The position numbers and the translations under genes are program-made. Source: Leptospira sp. (lineage in GTDB: Bacteria; Spirochaetota; Leptospiria; Leptospirales; Leptospiraceae). From it: DNA of 37,124 nucleotides. Under the pieces are notes generated by a model that was not told where the DNA came from, did not search any database, and was given only the letters and a program-made list of their open reading frames with translations. How positions within the stretch are numbered: the first letter of the stretch is position 1; each line of letters begins with the position of its first letter. Positions 25,787 through 34,709 of the stretch are shown here, in pieces. The stretch lies in contig JAFIGA010000237.1 of NCBI GenBank assembly GCA_020831715.1, positions 1-37,124 on the forward strand. Reading direction: 5' to 3'.

Positions 25787-27082
25787 ATGAAAAAAAATGA
25801 ATTCTCTATACCATCTAAAGAGATCGAAGTCCCGGGGGATAAATCTCTTTCTCATCGATTTGTAATTTTTGCCAGCATGGCAAAAGGCGTATCTATCTCA
25901 ACAGGTTTCTTGGAAGCAGAGGATCCTCTCCATACAATGAAATGCTTTCAGAGTTTGGGGGTAAGATTTGAAAAAATTTCTCAAGGATCTTACCGAGTAG
26001 AATCCCCGGGTGTTGCAGGACTAAAATCTCCTTTGGAAGAACTTGACTTCGGAAATGGAGGAACCGGTATCAGATTGTCATGTGGATTTTTGTCGGGGCT
26101 CCCCGGAATGGAAGCAGTCTTAACGGGTGATGCTTCTCTTCGAAAAAGACCCATGGATCGAATCATTAAGCCATTGAATAGTCTTGGGGCAAATGTAACA
26201 TCAATTCCGGAAGACGGAAGGGCACCTTTGCGAGTTGTTGGTCAGAAATTAACCAAAGGAAAGTATTCCAGTCCCATTTCGAGTGCTCAGGTGAAGAGCT
26301 GTCTTATGTTTGCCGCAATGGCGTCCCAAGTCGGACTGGATTACGAAGAACCTGAAATTTCCAGAAATCATACAGAAAATATGATGCAATTTTTGGGTGG
26401 AAAGATCAATTACCAAAGTTCAACAAGATTCGTGATGGAACCTCCATATGATTTTAAGGGTGCAGAGTTTCACATTCCCGGGGACATTTCGTCCGCAGCA
26501 TTCTTTATTGTCCTGGGACTATTGGGTCGAGAAGACTCGGTTCTAAGAATCAATAAAATTGGATTGAATCCATCTCGGATTGGAATTCTCGAAGTATTGA
26601 AAAATATGAATGCAAGAATTGAGATAACAAATAAAAGAAAAGAATGCGGCGAAGAGATTGGAGATATCATTGTAAGGGGTTCCCATTTGAAAAAATGGGA
26701 AATTCCTGCATCTCTCATTCCTTCGATCATAGATGAGATTCCGATTTTAACCATTTTGGGAATGTTTTCCGAGGGGGGATTTTGCATTCGAAATGCAGAA
26801 GAGCTGAGAGCCAAAGAATCCGATCGCATTCATTCCATGGTTGTGAATTTAAAAAAATTGGGAGTTCCGGTTGTGGAATATGAAGATGGATATGAGTTCG
26901 AAGAAATACCCGGAGAACTTCAGGAAAATGTACAAATCGAAACTTTCATGGATCATAGAATTGCAATGAGTTTTTCTATATTGGCTTATGCGAGTGGAAT
27001 CAAAATAAATATCGATGATACGTCCTGGGTAGAGACATCTTTTCCGGGATTTTTTGAAATACTGGATGGAATCAGCAAATAA
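25787..27082 (+). CDS. aroA: 3-phosphoshikimate 1-carboxyvinyltransferase (EPSP synthase)
   Basis: AroA adds enolpyruvate to shikimate 3-phosphate, the sixth shikimate-pathway step. Motifs: [10 protein letters not shown] near the N-terminus with the substrate-binding lysine, [10 protein letters not shown] for the PEP site, [43 protein letters not shown] and [13 protein letters not shown]. The NGGTGIR form resembles the class II-like variants rather than the E. coli form (NAGTAMR). A TTG at 25778, nine bases upstream in frame, is an alternative start; neither has a strong Shine-Dalgarno. The gene leads an aroA-cmk-rpsA series. Confidence 0.94.
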   Translation: MKKNEFSIPSKEIEVPGDKSLSHRFVIFASMAKGVSISTGFLEAEDPLHTMKCFQSLGVRFEKISQGSYRVESPGVAGLKSPLEELDFGNGGTGIRLSCGFLSGLPGMEAVLTGDASLRKRPMDRIIKPLNSLGANVTSIPEDGRAPLRVVGQKLTKGKYSSPISSAQVKSCLMFAAMASQVGLDYEEPEISRNHTENMMQFLGGKINYQSSTRFVMEPPYDFKGAEFHIPGDISSAAFFIVLGLLGREDSVLRINKIGLNPSRIGILEVLKNMNARIEITNKRKECGEEIGDIIVRGSHLKKWEIPASLIPSIIDEIPILTILGMFSEGGFCIRNAEELRAKESDRIHSMVVNLKKLGVPVVEYEDGYEFEEIPGELQENVQIETFMDHRIAMSFSILAYASGIKINIDDTSWVETSFPGFFEILDGISK

Positions 27083-27113
27083 CCCCCAGACTTATAAATA
27101 GGATATAAATACC

Positions 27114-27821
27114 ATGATAGACAGAAAAGATAAATATGTTATTGCTATTGACGGACCTGCCGGATCGGGGAAAAGTACAGTCGCAAGGCAGGTGGCTAAA
27201 CATTTGGGAATTGATTATCTGGATTCCGGAGCATACTACAGGACTCTTACTTTGCATTTATTTCGGGAGTTCTCGAATCTATCGGAAAATCAAAGTTTTG
27301 CGGACTGGACAACTCGTAATCAGGACAATTTGAATCTTAAAGATATTCGAATTGATTTGGAATTTGGTGAGGGTGGTGAGAATCGAATCTTCTTGAATGA
27401 AGACAATGTCTCGGCTGAAATTCGAACCCCTGAAGTTACCGAAAAAATCAAATATGTTGCCGATAAGCAGGCATTTCGGGATTTTGTGAATCATCATATT
27501 CGTAAACTTGCAGAGAAATATTCTCTGGTTATGGACGGAAGAGACATAGGTACAGAAGTTTTTCCGAATACTCCTTTTAAATTTTTTTTAACGGCGAGTG
27601 CGGATGTTCGAGCGAAACGAAGATTCCAAGAAATGCAGGAAAAGGGCATTTCTGCAGAGTATGAGAGGGTTTTAGAAGAAATGAAACTTCGGGATGAGTC
27701 CGATGAAAACCGAAAAATAGCTCCTCTCAAAAAAGCTAAAGATGCAATATTGGTTGACACTGACGGCTTGTCTATAAAAGTTGTAATAGAAACGATCCTG
27801 TCTGGACTTACCGATCCCTGA
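27114..27821 (+). CDS. cmk: Cytidylate kinase
   Basis: Cmk phosphorylates CMP and dCMP. The P-loop GPAGSGKST is at 14-22. Further motifs are the YLDSGAYYR substrate segment, the VMDGRDIGTEVFPN loop and the lid-region arginines in RAKRRFQEMQEKG. The 235 residues are close to the typical 220-230. AGGAT precedes the ATG at good distance. The aroA-cmk-rpsA order is conserved in many bacteria, and Cmk is often linked to rpsA. Confidence 0.95.
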   Translation: MIDRKDKYVIAIDGPAGSGKSTVARQVAKHLGIDYLDSGAYYRTLTLHLFREFSNLSENQSFADWTTRNQDNLNLKDIRIDLEFGEGGENRIFLNEDNVSAEIRTPEVTEKIKYVADKQAFRDFVNHHIRKLAEKYSLVMDGRDIGTEVFPNTPFKFFLTASADVRAKRRFQEMQEKGISAEYERVLEEMKLRDESDENRKIAPLKKAKDAILVDTDGLSIKVVIETILSGLTDP

Positions 27822-27877
27822 ATCATCAGGTTTTGCTCGAATGAACCAGGCAAATTTACAGTGAAACTCGGAAAAAA

Positions 27878-29554
27878 TTGAATTCCCAAGATACTAACAC
27901 CACAGACAACTCCTCCTTCGCTCAGATACTTCAAGCGTGGGAGAATCAAGAACAAGAAAGCACTCTGTCCAAAGGGCAGGTTGTGGAAGGCATAGTCGTT
28001 GAGACTAGAGAAGACACCGTATTTTTAGATATCGGTGAGAAACAAGAAGGTAGAGTCCCTCTTTCCGACTTTTCCGAACCTCCGTCACAGGGAGACCAAT
28101 TCTCCGTTGTATTTAGGCGAAGAGTTGACGGATACGCACTTCTTTCCAAGAAAGAAGCCGACGTAAGAAAAGGCTGGGAAACTGTGAAAGATGCTTTCGC
28201 CAATGGCTATCCTATGACCGGTAAGGTGGTAGGAGAGGTTAAAGGTAAAGGCTACACGGTTGATATAGAAGACGTGAGTCTCTTCCTTCCTGCATCTCAT
28301 CTAGCTATGAAGTTTAAAGATCTAACTGATCTTAAGTCTAAAGAAATAGATGTAAAAGTGATCGAATTGAACGAAAAGAATCGTTCGGGTGTAGTATCAC
28401 GTAAGAAGTTAATTGAAGAAGTCAATAATGAGAAATGGGACGGGCTTCTGGAGAATGTTAAAGTTGGCGATAAAGTAACTACCAAAGTTGTTAAGATCGC
28501 GAATTTTGGTGTTTTCTGTGACGTTCACGGAGTTACCGGACTTCTTAGACAAAATGATATAAGTTATAAAAAATTTGCCCCATTTAAGCAGTTTTTCCAA
28601 GTAGGACAAGAATTTGAAGTTCTTGTTCTGGAATTGGATAAAGAAAACAATAAGCTTTCTCTAGGTCTCAAGCAAATGCATGAAGATCCATGGGATTGGG
28701 CGAAAAAAGAACTCGAGAAGGGAATGATTGTTAGTGGAACTGTCACTTCAATCACCCAATTCGGAGTTTTTGTTGAGCTTATGGATGGTTTGGAAGGATT
28801 GATTCATACAACTGAATTGTCCTGGTCCAGAAAACCACCTGCAGCTAAAGATATTTTGAAAAAAGGTCAGCAATTAGAGGCTGAAGTTTTGGATATAGAT
28901 TTCGATAATAGAAGACTATCTCTAAGCATCAAGCATTTGCAACCAAATCCATGGGACAATCTGTCCGCAAATGTTCGTGTTGGGAATACTATGGAAGGAG
29001 TCATCACCGGTATTACCAAATATGGAGCTTTTGTTGAAGTGGAAAATGGTATTGAAGGTTTAATTCACATTTCCGATATTACTTGGGATGAAAAAGAGAA
29101 AAATCCGACCGCTTTACTGAAGAAAGGTGAGAAGGTTGAATACAAGATTCTGGATGTAAATCTGGATTCTCAGAGAATCTCTTGTGGTCTCAAGCAATTA
29201 ACAGAGCATCCTTACGAGGCACTTAAGAAGAAATATCCTCCCGGTTCTTTGGTAGAAGGTAAGATTAAGTCTATCGTTACTTTTGGAGTTTTCGTTGAAG
29301 TGGAACCTGGTTTTGAAGGACTAGTTCACATTTCTGAGATACCTCCCGATAGATCTCAGAATTTGGAAGACTACTATCCTGTTGGAACAGAAGTGAGAAC
29401 TGCTGTTCTGAAGATAGATTCTAATACCAAAAAGATTTCTCTATCTATCAAAGATCATGACAAAGCAGTGGAAAGAGAAGAGATGGCTAAATACATCAAA
29501 GAAGATGATGAAGTATCTCGTGAATCTCTAGGTGCTTTTATCAACCTAAAGTAA
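27878..29554 (+). CDS. rpsA: 30S ribosomal protein S1, six S1 domains
   Basis: S1 binds mRNA and unfolds it on the 30S subunit. Six OB-fold S1 repeats can be counted, beginning near [91 protein letters not shown] and [19 protein letters not shown]. The first two are divergent and, as in E. coli, probably bind the ribosome; the last four are typical RNA-binding copies. The total of 558 residues equals the E. coli size. The start is TTG at 27878 with a weak CGGA upstream. It is followed by the TPR membrane protein after 13 bases. Confidence 0.96.
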   Translation: MNSQDTNTTDNSSFAQILQAWENQEQESTLSKGQVVEGIVVETREDTVFLDIGEKQEGRVPLSDFSEPPSQGDQFSVVFRRRVDGYALLSKKEADVRKGWETVKDAFANGYPMTGKVVGEVKGKGYTVDIEDVSLFLPASHLAMKFKDLTDLKSKEIDVKVIELNEKNRSGVVSRKKLIEEVNNEKWDGLLENVKVGDKVTTKVVKIANFGVFCDVHGVTGLLRQNDISYKKFAPFKQFFQVGQEFEVLVLELDKENNKLSLGLKQMHEDPWDWAKKELEKGMIVSGTVTSITQFGVFVELMDGLEGLIHTTELSWSRKPPAAKDILKKGQQLEAEVLDIDFDNRRLSLSIKHLQPNPWDNLSANVRVGNTMEGVITGITKYGAFVEVENGIEGLIHISDITWDEKEKNPTALLKKGEKVEYKILDVNLDSQRISCGLKQLTEHPYEALKKKYPPGSLVEGKIKSIVTFGVFVEVEPGFEGLVHISEIPPDRSQNLEDYYPVGTEVRTAVLKIDSNTKKISLSIKDHDKAVEREEMAKYIKEDDEVSRESLGAFINLK

Positions 29555-29567
29555 TAGGGAGAATTTC

Positions 29568-30332
29568 ATGAGCAACAAATTCCAAAAGAAGAATTTTGCC
29601 CAACTGAAAAAGGAAGAAGAAGCTATTCTTGATAGAGACCTGGATGATTTCCAGGGCTCTAAGACGGAATTGTTTTTTATCAAGTTAGGAAGAAAGATCC
29701 AAAGAAAAAGATTACAAGTATTTGGATCTATATTTGGATTATTCTTCATAATCGCTGCTATTCTTGGTTATTTTGAGTATTCGGATTATCGCGAAGTTAA
29801 AGCAACGGAAAGACTGGAGTTGATTTTGGAACAATGGCAGAGAGGGGAACAATCTGCCAATGAGGATAGAATCAAAACTTTGGAGAAATTCCTAGCTGAA
29901 GATTCTTTTGGAATTGTGGATACTAGGGTTGCTAAAACTCTTAGCGATCTCTACGTCGAGACCGGAGAATACAAAAAAGCTGCTAGTCTTCTGGAAGTCC
30001 ATGGAGTGAAAATTCCCGATATCAGAGAAGCTAAGGCTTATTATTTTTTTCTTGCAGGCAATTATCGCGAATTAGCTGACGATAAAGATCTTGCTCTTAA
30101 GAATTATGAGACCGCATCTTCTCTTTTGGAAAACCTAAGAGAAACTCCTTCCTTTCGTGCATGGAGTTTATATCACACCGGTAGACTCAAGGCAGAAAAA
30201 GGTGATGTTGCAAACGCAGGAGAAGTTCTTCGAAAAGTGCTTCTCATTGAGCCTAGCGATGCAGGTTCTGACCTGACAGAAGTGAAAAAATTAGCAACTT
30301 TTCTGTTGCTCAAGATTTCCAAAAAGGGCTAA
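29568..30332 (+). CDS. Single-helix membrane protein with TPR domain
   Basis: 254 residues: a charged cytoplasmic N-terminus (1-49), one membrane helix (about 50-69, [20 protein letters not shown]), then an extracytoplasmic TPR-like region ([60 protein letters not shown]). The layout resembles YfgM-type proteins associated with the SecYEG translocon, or related BamD-like factors, but there is no lipobox. That assignment is inference from topology. GGGAG precedes the ATG at 29568. The stop TAA overlaps the hisG ATG by one base, so the two are tightly coupled. Confidence 0.82.
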   Translation: MSNKFQKKNFAQLKKEEEAILDRDLDDFQGSKTELFFIKLGRKIQRKRLQVFGSIFGLFFIIAAILGYFEYSDYREVKATERLELILEQWQRGEQSANEDRIKTLEKFLAEDSFGIVDTRVAKTLSDLYVETGEYKKAASLLEVHGVKIPDIREAKAYYFFLAGNYRELADDKDLALKNYETASSLLENLRETPSFRAWSLYHTGRLKAEKGDVANAGEVLRKVLLIEPSDAGSDLTEVKKLATFLLLKISKKG

Positions 30333-30946
30333 TGCTCACCATTGCCCTCCCTAAAGGTAGATTGGCTGAGGAAACCATGGACTTTTTTGTCCAAAAGGGT
30401 TTGCTCAGCGCTCTTCCTGATCCGAATTCCAAAGAATTAACCTATGTTGATCCCGAAAAGACCATAAAATTACTTTTTGTCCGTTCGCAGGATGTGCCTA
30501 CTTATGTGGAAGAGTGTTCTGCAGATGCGGGCGTTGTTGGTTGGGATATTCTACAGGAAGGCGGATATGATCTTTTGGTTTTGAAAGATTTGGGATTTGG
30601 TGGTTGCAGATTATCTCTTGCCGGCAAGCCTGATTTCCATCCCTTATCCAAGTTATCCAAAGTAAAGGTCGCTACCAAATACACGGAACTAACCAGAAAA
30701 TTCTTTTTTTCCAAAGGGATTTCTTGCGAAGTTGTGAAACTCTATGGTTCGATTGAACTCGCACCCCTGGTTGGTCTAGCGGACTGCATAGTGGACTTGG
30801 TTTCCACAGGCTCCACTCTAAAAGCCAATGGTTTGAAGGAAATTGAAGTAATATTGGAATCCACTGCTAGATTGGTATGGAACAGATCCTCTTTTTATAC
30901 AAAAAGACAAGAAGTTGCTAATTTCTTAGAACAAATCAACAAATAA
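30332..30946 (+). CDS. hisG: ATP phosphoribosyltransferase, short form
   Basis: HisG starts histidine synthesis by joining ATP and PRPP. Motifs are [14 protein letters not shown] at the N-terminus, [14 protein letters not shown], the [13 protein letters not shown] strand and the PRPP-binding [20 protein letters not shown]. Length 204 is that of the short type, which lacks the C-terminal regulatory domain and works with HisZ, a HisS-like partner. No hisZ is in this window, so a partner must lie elsewhere if the family rule holds. The gene is otherwise away from other his genes. Confidence 0.95.
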   Translation: MLTIALPKGRLAEETMDFFVQKGLLSALPDPNSKELTYVDPEKTIKLLFVRSQDVPTYVEECSADAGVVGWDILQEGGYDLLVLKDLGFGGCRLSLAGKPDFHPLSKLSKVKVATKYTELTRKFFFSKGISCEVVKLYGSIELAPLVGLADCIVDLVSTGSTLKANGLKEIEVILESTARLVWNRSSFYTKRQEVANFLEQINK

Positions 30947-31018
30947 TCAGTTGTTTCCTAGCTAGCCTCTAAAAACATAGTAAAAACGTAATCAAAATAT
31001 ATTTAGCCGAGGAATGTT

Positions 31019-31219
31019 ATGGCAGTACCAAAGCGACGAAAGTCGAAATCTAAGGTAAGATCGAAACGGGCACATGAAGCTCTAGGGAAACCCAATCTTT
31101 CATCTTGTACCAATTGCGGATCCTACATACTATCACACAGGGTGTGCCCTTACTGTGGATTCTATAAAGACAGAGTTGTTCTGCAACCAAAAGTAAAGGC
31201 CGAGAAGACAGAAGAATAA
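31019..31219 (+). CDS. rpmF: 50S ribosomal protein L32, zinc-binding form
   Basis: L32 is a small 50S subunit protein. The 66 residues begin with the family start [21 protein letters not shown] and contain two CxxC pairs, CTNC and CPYC, forming a zinc ribbon. This is the zinc-binding version; some bacteria have a paralogue without the cysteines. GAGG at 31009-31012 precedes the ATG. It is followed after 6 bases by plsX, the usual rpmF-plsX pairing. Confidence 0.95.
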   Translation: MAVPKRRKSKSKVRSKRAHEALGKPNLSSCTNCGSYILSHRVCPYCGFYKDRVVLQPKVKAEKTEE

Positions 31220-31225
31220 TCAAGT

Positions 31226-32233
31226 ATGTGGGTCGCTGTTGACGCGATGAGCGGTGATCACGGCCCCGAGTGCATTGTTGAAGGAGCGGTTGCCGCTTCT
31301 AATGATTGGGGTTGTAAGGTGGTTCTCGTCGGTAGAGAAGAGGACCTGGTTGAAATATTACTTAAATACAATTTTGATTCTGATAATATCAAAGTCGTTC
31401 ATGCTTCCGAAATCATCGACATGAACGATTCTCCCTCTGTAGCCGTACGCGCATTAGAGGATTCTTCCATTGTTCAAGCTGTAAAATTAGTTGCGAGTAA
31501 GGAATGCGTAGGCATTTTTTCACCCGGTAACACCGGTGCTACGATGGCTGCGGCTTTGCTCCATATGGGTCGAATAAGAAAAGTTATGCGACCTCCTATT
31601 GCCGCTCCCATTCCCAGGGAGTCCGGTGCTCCTATGGTTTTACTCGATGCCGGGGCAAATGTAGACTGCAAGCCTGAATACTTGGTACAATTTGCCCTTA
31701 TGGGCGATATCTATGCCCAAGAAGTTTTGGGAATCAAGGAGCCTAGGGTAGGCCTTCTCTCCAATGGTGAAGAAGACAAAAAGGGTAATTCCGTCACTTT
31801 AAAGGCATTTGAAAAACTTAAAAAAATCAAACAAATAAGATTCATCGGTAATGTGGAAGGACGAGATCTCTACGGCTCGGGCAGGCTTGTTGATGTGGTC
31901 GTCTGTGATGGATTCATTGGTAACATTGTTCTGAAAGCGACAGAAGGTCTATCCAAGTCAATTTTTAATGTTCTTAGAGACAATATAAGGGAATCGAATC
32001 TAGCTCAAACCGGAGCACTTCTACTAAAGCCTACATTTACTGCAGTTAAGAAACGATTGGATTATGCAGAATATGGGGGAGCACTTCTTTTGGGAGTGGA
32101 GGGAACCTGTATGATAGGGCATGGATCATCCAATGCGCAAGCAGTTAAGAATGCAGTTCGAGTGATTACAGAATGTGCCAAGCATGAGATGAATGGGAAA
32201 ATTGAACATATAATGAATGAAGTTCGTGTGTAA
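31226..32233 (+). CDS. plsX: Phosphate acyltransferase
   Basis: PlsX converts acyl-ACP to acyl phosphate, which PlsY uses to begin phospholipid synthesis. The start [19 protein letters not shown] is the family signature, followed by [34 protein letters not shown] and [15 protein letters not shown]. The 335 residues are typical. The gene sits between rpmF and fabG; in E. coli, fabH and fabD lie between plsX and fabG, but here the gap is only 24 bases. Confidence 0.95.
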   Translation: MWVAVDAMSGDHGPECIVEGAVAASNDWGCKVVLVGREEDLVEILLKYNFDSDNIKVVHASEIIDMNDSPSVAVRALEDSSIVQAVKLVASKECVGIFSPGNTGATMAAALLHMGRIRKVMRPPIAAPIPRESGAPMVLLDAGANVDCKPEYLVQFALMGDIYAQEVLGIKEPRVGLLSNGEEDKKGNSVTLKAFEKLKKIKQIRFIGNVEGRDLYGSGRLVDVVVCDGFIGNIVLKATEGLSKSIFNVLRDNIRESNLAQTGALLLKPTFTAVKKRLDYAEYGGALLLGVEGTCMIGHGSSNAQAVKNAVRVITECAKHEMNGKIEHIMNEVRV

Positions 32234-32257
32234 TTAAAAAAAATTAGGAGTGAATGA

Positions 32258-33013
32258 ATGATCGAATTAAAGGACAAAGCCGCTATTGTAACAGGTGGTG
32301 CTAGAGGTATCGGTAAGGCTACTTTGATGAAGCTAGGTTCCCTTGGGGCTAAGCTCGTTGTAGCGGATATGAATGAAGAAACAACAAACGCAACTGTTGC
32401 GGAACTAAAGAAACTTGGTTACCCGGCAATTCCTTTTCTGGGCAATGTGTCCTTAGAAGAAGATGCGGTTAAGCTTGTGGAAGCTTGTCAAAATGAATAT
32501 GGTTCAGTTGATATACTCGTGAACAATGCAGGTATCACAAAAGATACTCTACTAATGAGAATGAAAAAAGAGCAGTGGGATGCGGTAATTGCCGTAAACC
32601 TTACCGGAACTTATCTATGTACTCAAGCTGCAATAAAGTATATGATGAAACAAAAAAGTGGATCAGTTATCAATTTATCTTCCATTGCCGGCGAGAACGG
32701 TAATATTGGTCAGACCAATTATTCCGCATCTAAGGCAGGAGTTATAGGTTTTACCAAAGCCTGCGCTTTGGAACTTGCATCCAGAAATATTCGTGTCAAT
32801 GCGATTGCTCCGGGGTTTATTGCAACAGAAATGACTGATGCAATTCCCGAAAAAATTAAGTTGGGAATTCAGAACAGCATACCTCTCAAAAGAGCAGGTC
32901 AGCCGGAAGATATTGCCAATGCAGTTGCTTTTTTAGCGAGTGACGCAAGCTCTTTCATTACAGGACATATTCTTTCTGTAAATGGCGGTGGATTCTTGCC
33001 GGGTGCCGGTTAA
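32258..33013 (+). CDS. fabG: 3-oxoacyl-[ACP] reductase
   Basis: FabG reduces beta-ketoacyl-ACP with NADPH in fatty acid elongation. Rossmann motif GGARGIGKA, DILVNNAGITKDTLLMRM, the catalytic Ser-Tyr-Lys set (SSIAGENGNIGQTNYSASKAG) and the C-terminal FITGHILSVNGG match the FabG type of short-chain dehydrogenase. 251 residues. AGGAG at 32246-32250 precedes the ATG at 32258. The 192-base gap to acpP may hold a terminator or a separate promoter. Confidence 0.95.
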   Translation: MIELKDKAAIVTGGARGIGKATLMKLGSLGAKLVVADMNEETTNATVAELKKLGYPAIPFLGNVSLEEDAVKLVEACQNEYGSVDILVNNAGITKDTLLMRMKKEQWDAVIAVNLTGTYLCTQAAIKYMMKQKSGSVINLSSIAGENGNIGQTNYSASKAGVIGFTKACALELASRNIRVNAIAPGFIATEMTDAIPEKIKLGIQNSIPLKRAGQPEDIANAVAFLASDASSFITGHILSVNGGGFLPGAG

Positions 33014-33205
33014 TAAAATTCAATTCAAGAAATAAGGTCTAGGTATATGAATTGGCTTCGTTTTTTTTGCAGAATTGATAAAAAAACTGTTTAAGGACTT
33101 GCCAAATTTTTCACGGATTTAAACCTAAAAAATCAACGGATGTTTTTTAAAACATTCATTGGATAAATAAAATTTTGCCCCACGTAAAGTGGCTTGGAGG
33201 AAAAC
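33014..33205 (+). promoter_or_regulatory. fabG-acpP intergenic region, likely acpP promoter region
   Basis: The largest non-coding gap in the window. CAATTCA (33021-33027) pairs with TGAATTG (33048-33054) ahead of T8 at 33061-33068, a weak terminator candidate. Further on is an AT-rich palindrome, ATGTTTT at 33140-33146 with AAAACAT at 33149-33155. Half-matching promoter hexamers are present (TTGCAG at 33067-33072 with TTTAAG at 33090-33095, 17-base gap; TTGATA at 33075-33080; TTGCCA at 33099-33104), but no convincing full promoter. A strong Shine-Dalgarno GGAGG is at 33196-33200. Confidence 0.42.
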
Positions 33206-33439
33206 ATGGCAGATTTCGAAAAAATTAAATCTATCATCGTAGAGCAGTTAGGAGTTGATGAGTCTGAGGTTAATCCTGAGGCACATTTTATCGATGACCT
33301 AGGAGCTGACTCTCTTGATACAGTTGAGCTAGTAATGGCTCTTGAAGAAGAGTTTGGAATTGAAATTTCTGATGAAGATGCAGAAAAAATCCAAACTGTA
33401 GGTGACGTAACAAAGTTTATTGATAAACTAAAAGGTTAA
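33206..33439 (+). CDS. acpP: Acyl carrier protein
   Basis: AcpP carries growing fatty acyl chains on a phosphopantetheine arm attached to the serine of the motif [19 protein letters not shown], present here. The 77-residue acidic protein is typical. The GGAGG at 33196-33200 lies five bases before the ATG at 33206. A TTG at 33194 would include that ribosome-binding site in the coding part, so the ATG is the start. AcpS at 4237 should activate it. It is followed by the hairpin and rnc. Confidence 0.97.
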   Translation: MADFEKIKSIIVEQLGVDESEVNPEAHFIDDLGADSLDTVELVMALEEEFGIEISDEDAEKIQTVGDVTKFIDKLKG

Positions 33440-33459
33440 TCTACAATCTACCTTAGGCT

Positions 33460-33481
33460 TCTGCCGGAATTCTCCGGCAGA
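33460..33481 (+). terminator. Strong hairpin between acpP and rnc
   Basis: A perfect 9-base-pair GC-rich stem, TCTGCCGGA and TCCGGCAGA, closes a four-base loop (ATTC). It is followed by TCCTTTCTTCCCC, T-rich but not a clean T run. It could be a partial terminator limiting rnc expression relative to acpP, or a processing site for RNase III in its own leader, as known in E. coli. The start of rnc lies 14 bases after the stem. Confidence 0.6.
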
Positions 33482-33494
33482 TCCTTTCTTCCCC

Positions 33495-34241
33495 TTGCGA
33501 AAACGGCGATCTGAATTTAATAATCCACTAGCAAACATCAAGCCTGACAGGCTAAAGCAGCTAGAAAAACTTCAAAAACAACTTCATATACATTTTCAAG
33601 ATATAACAATATTAAATACTGCTTTTACACATCGTTCCTATGCCAACGAAGCCAAATACCATACCGATGATAATGAGAGGTTGGAATTTTTGGGAGATTC
33701 TGTTTTGGGGCTCATTGCCGCAGAAACACTTTTTTCGGAGATGGACAATAAGGCTGAAGGGATACTCGCCAAATCCAAGAGTAAATTGGTTTCGGGACCT
33801 GTTCTGACAAAGATCTGCCTGGATGCCCGTTTGATTGAATATTTGCAATTCGGTAAAGGGGAAGAGGATACCGGTAAAAAGAATCCCAGAGTGATGGAAA
33901 ATTTGGTCGAGGCACTTCTCGGTGCTATTTATCTGGATCAAGGTTTGGAATCCTGTAAGAAATTCATTATGCCCTATCTCCAACAAGCAATTGGGATGTT
34001 GGGAGAAATCGAATCCGTTAAGGATTACAAGTCTTTACTCCAAGAAAAAAGCCAAAGAATTTTTAAACAAACTCCTAGATATGAATTGATTTCTGAAGTA
34101 GGATTGGATCATGATAAGATATTCACCATAAAAGTTTCTCTACCCAATGGTTTGGTTCAAAATGGTGAAGGAAAGAATAAAAGATCAGCCGAGCACAATG
34201 CCGCTAAGAATATCATGAAGATTTGGAAGGAAAATGATTAA
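33495..34241 (+). CDS. rnc: Ribonuclease III
   Basis: RNase III cuts double-stranded RNA, maturing rRNA and regulating mRNAs. The signature NERLEFLGDSVLG is at 60-72 with catalytic Glu64 and Asp68. The second metal motif reads VMENLVEALLGAIYLD: Glu139 is present, but the position of E. coli Asp114 is Asn136, a variant also seen in some other lineages. The C-terminal dsRNA-binding domain (YKSLLQEKSQRIFKQTPRYEL through AEHNAAKNIMK) is complete. The start is TTG at 33495 with no visible Shine-Dalgarno, perhaps keeping the level low. It overlaps the nudix gene by 8 bases. Confidence 0.94.
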   Translation: MRKRRSEFNNPLANIKPDRLKQLEKLQKQLHIHFQDITILNTAFTHRSYANEAKYHTDDNERLEFLGDSVLGLIAAETLFSEMDNKAEGILAKSKSKLVSGPVLTKICLDARLIEYLQFGKGEEDTGKKNPRVMENLVEALLGAIYLDQGLESCKKFIMPYLQQAIGMLGEIESVKDYKSLLQEKSQRIFKQTPRYELISEVGLDHDKIFTIKVSLPNGLVQNGEGKNKRSAEHNAAKNIMKIWKEND

Positions 34242-34707
34242 TCCATTTTCAATTAAGAAAAAAGGTTTAAGGCTTCGAGTAGCCGCTCTGATTCAAAATG
34301 GAAAATCCGAGATTCTACTCATACAACAGAGCAAGAAGAAGTCCCCAAAGCCCGCCTATTGGCTTCTACCGGGTGGTGGTGTTGAATTCGGGGAAACTGC
34401 CGAAGAGGCTCTGGTTCGTGAGCTGAATGAGGAGCTGGGACTTGAGGCTATCAGTATGGATTTCATTGCCTTGAATGAATCCATCGATCCTCAAGGAATG
34501 AGACATTTAGTACAATTAATATTCTTGGTGAAAGTAAAGGATGGTATTCCCATACTGGATTCAAGAGAAAAGGCGATTACGGGGTTTGGGTATTTTACTC
34601 CAAAAGAAATTCTTTCCATGGATTTACGACCCGATACAAAAGATTTTTTTAAAAAGAAGAAGTTCGTCTCTGCGGATTATATAAAAAGCAAATGGGTTGA
34701 GGAGTAG
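34234..34707 (+). CDS. Nudix hydrolase
   Basis: Nudix enzymes hydrolyse nucleoside diphosphates linked to another group. The full Nudix box (GX5EX7REUXEEXGU) is present at about residues 48-70, including GETAEEALVRELNEELGLE. The 157-residue single-domain protein gives no clear substrate; MutT-like housecleaning, ADP-ribose or RNA-cap-type targets are all possible. It overlaps rnc upstream by 8 bases and ends 2 bases before aroB, so it is in the rnc-nudix-aroB-mscS series. Confidence 0.9.
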   Translation: MINPFSIKKKGLRLRVAALIQNGKSEILLIQQSKKKSPKPAYWLLPGGGVEFGETAEEALVRELNEELGLEAISMDFIALNESIDPQGMRHLVQLIFLVKVKDGIPILDSREKAITGFGYFTPKEILSMDLRPDTKDFFKKKKFVSADYIKSKWVEE

Positions 34708-34709
34708 CA

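Noticed and set aside
33194..33205. A TTG at 33194 as the start of acpP
   Set aside because: It would put the strong GGAGG (33196-33200) inside the coding part; the ATG at 33206 has that site at ideal spacing and matches the standard ACP N-terminus.
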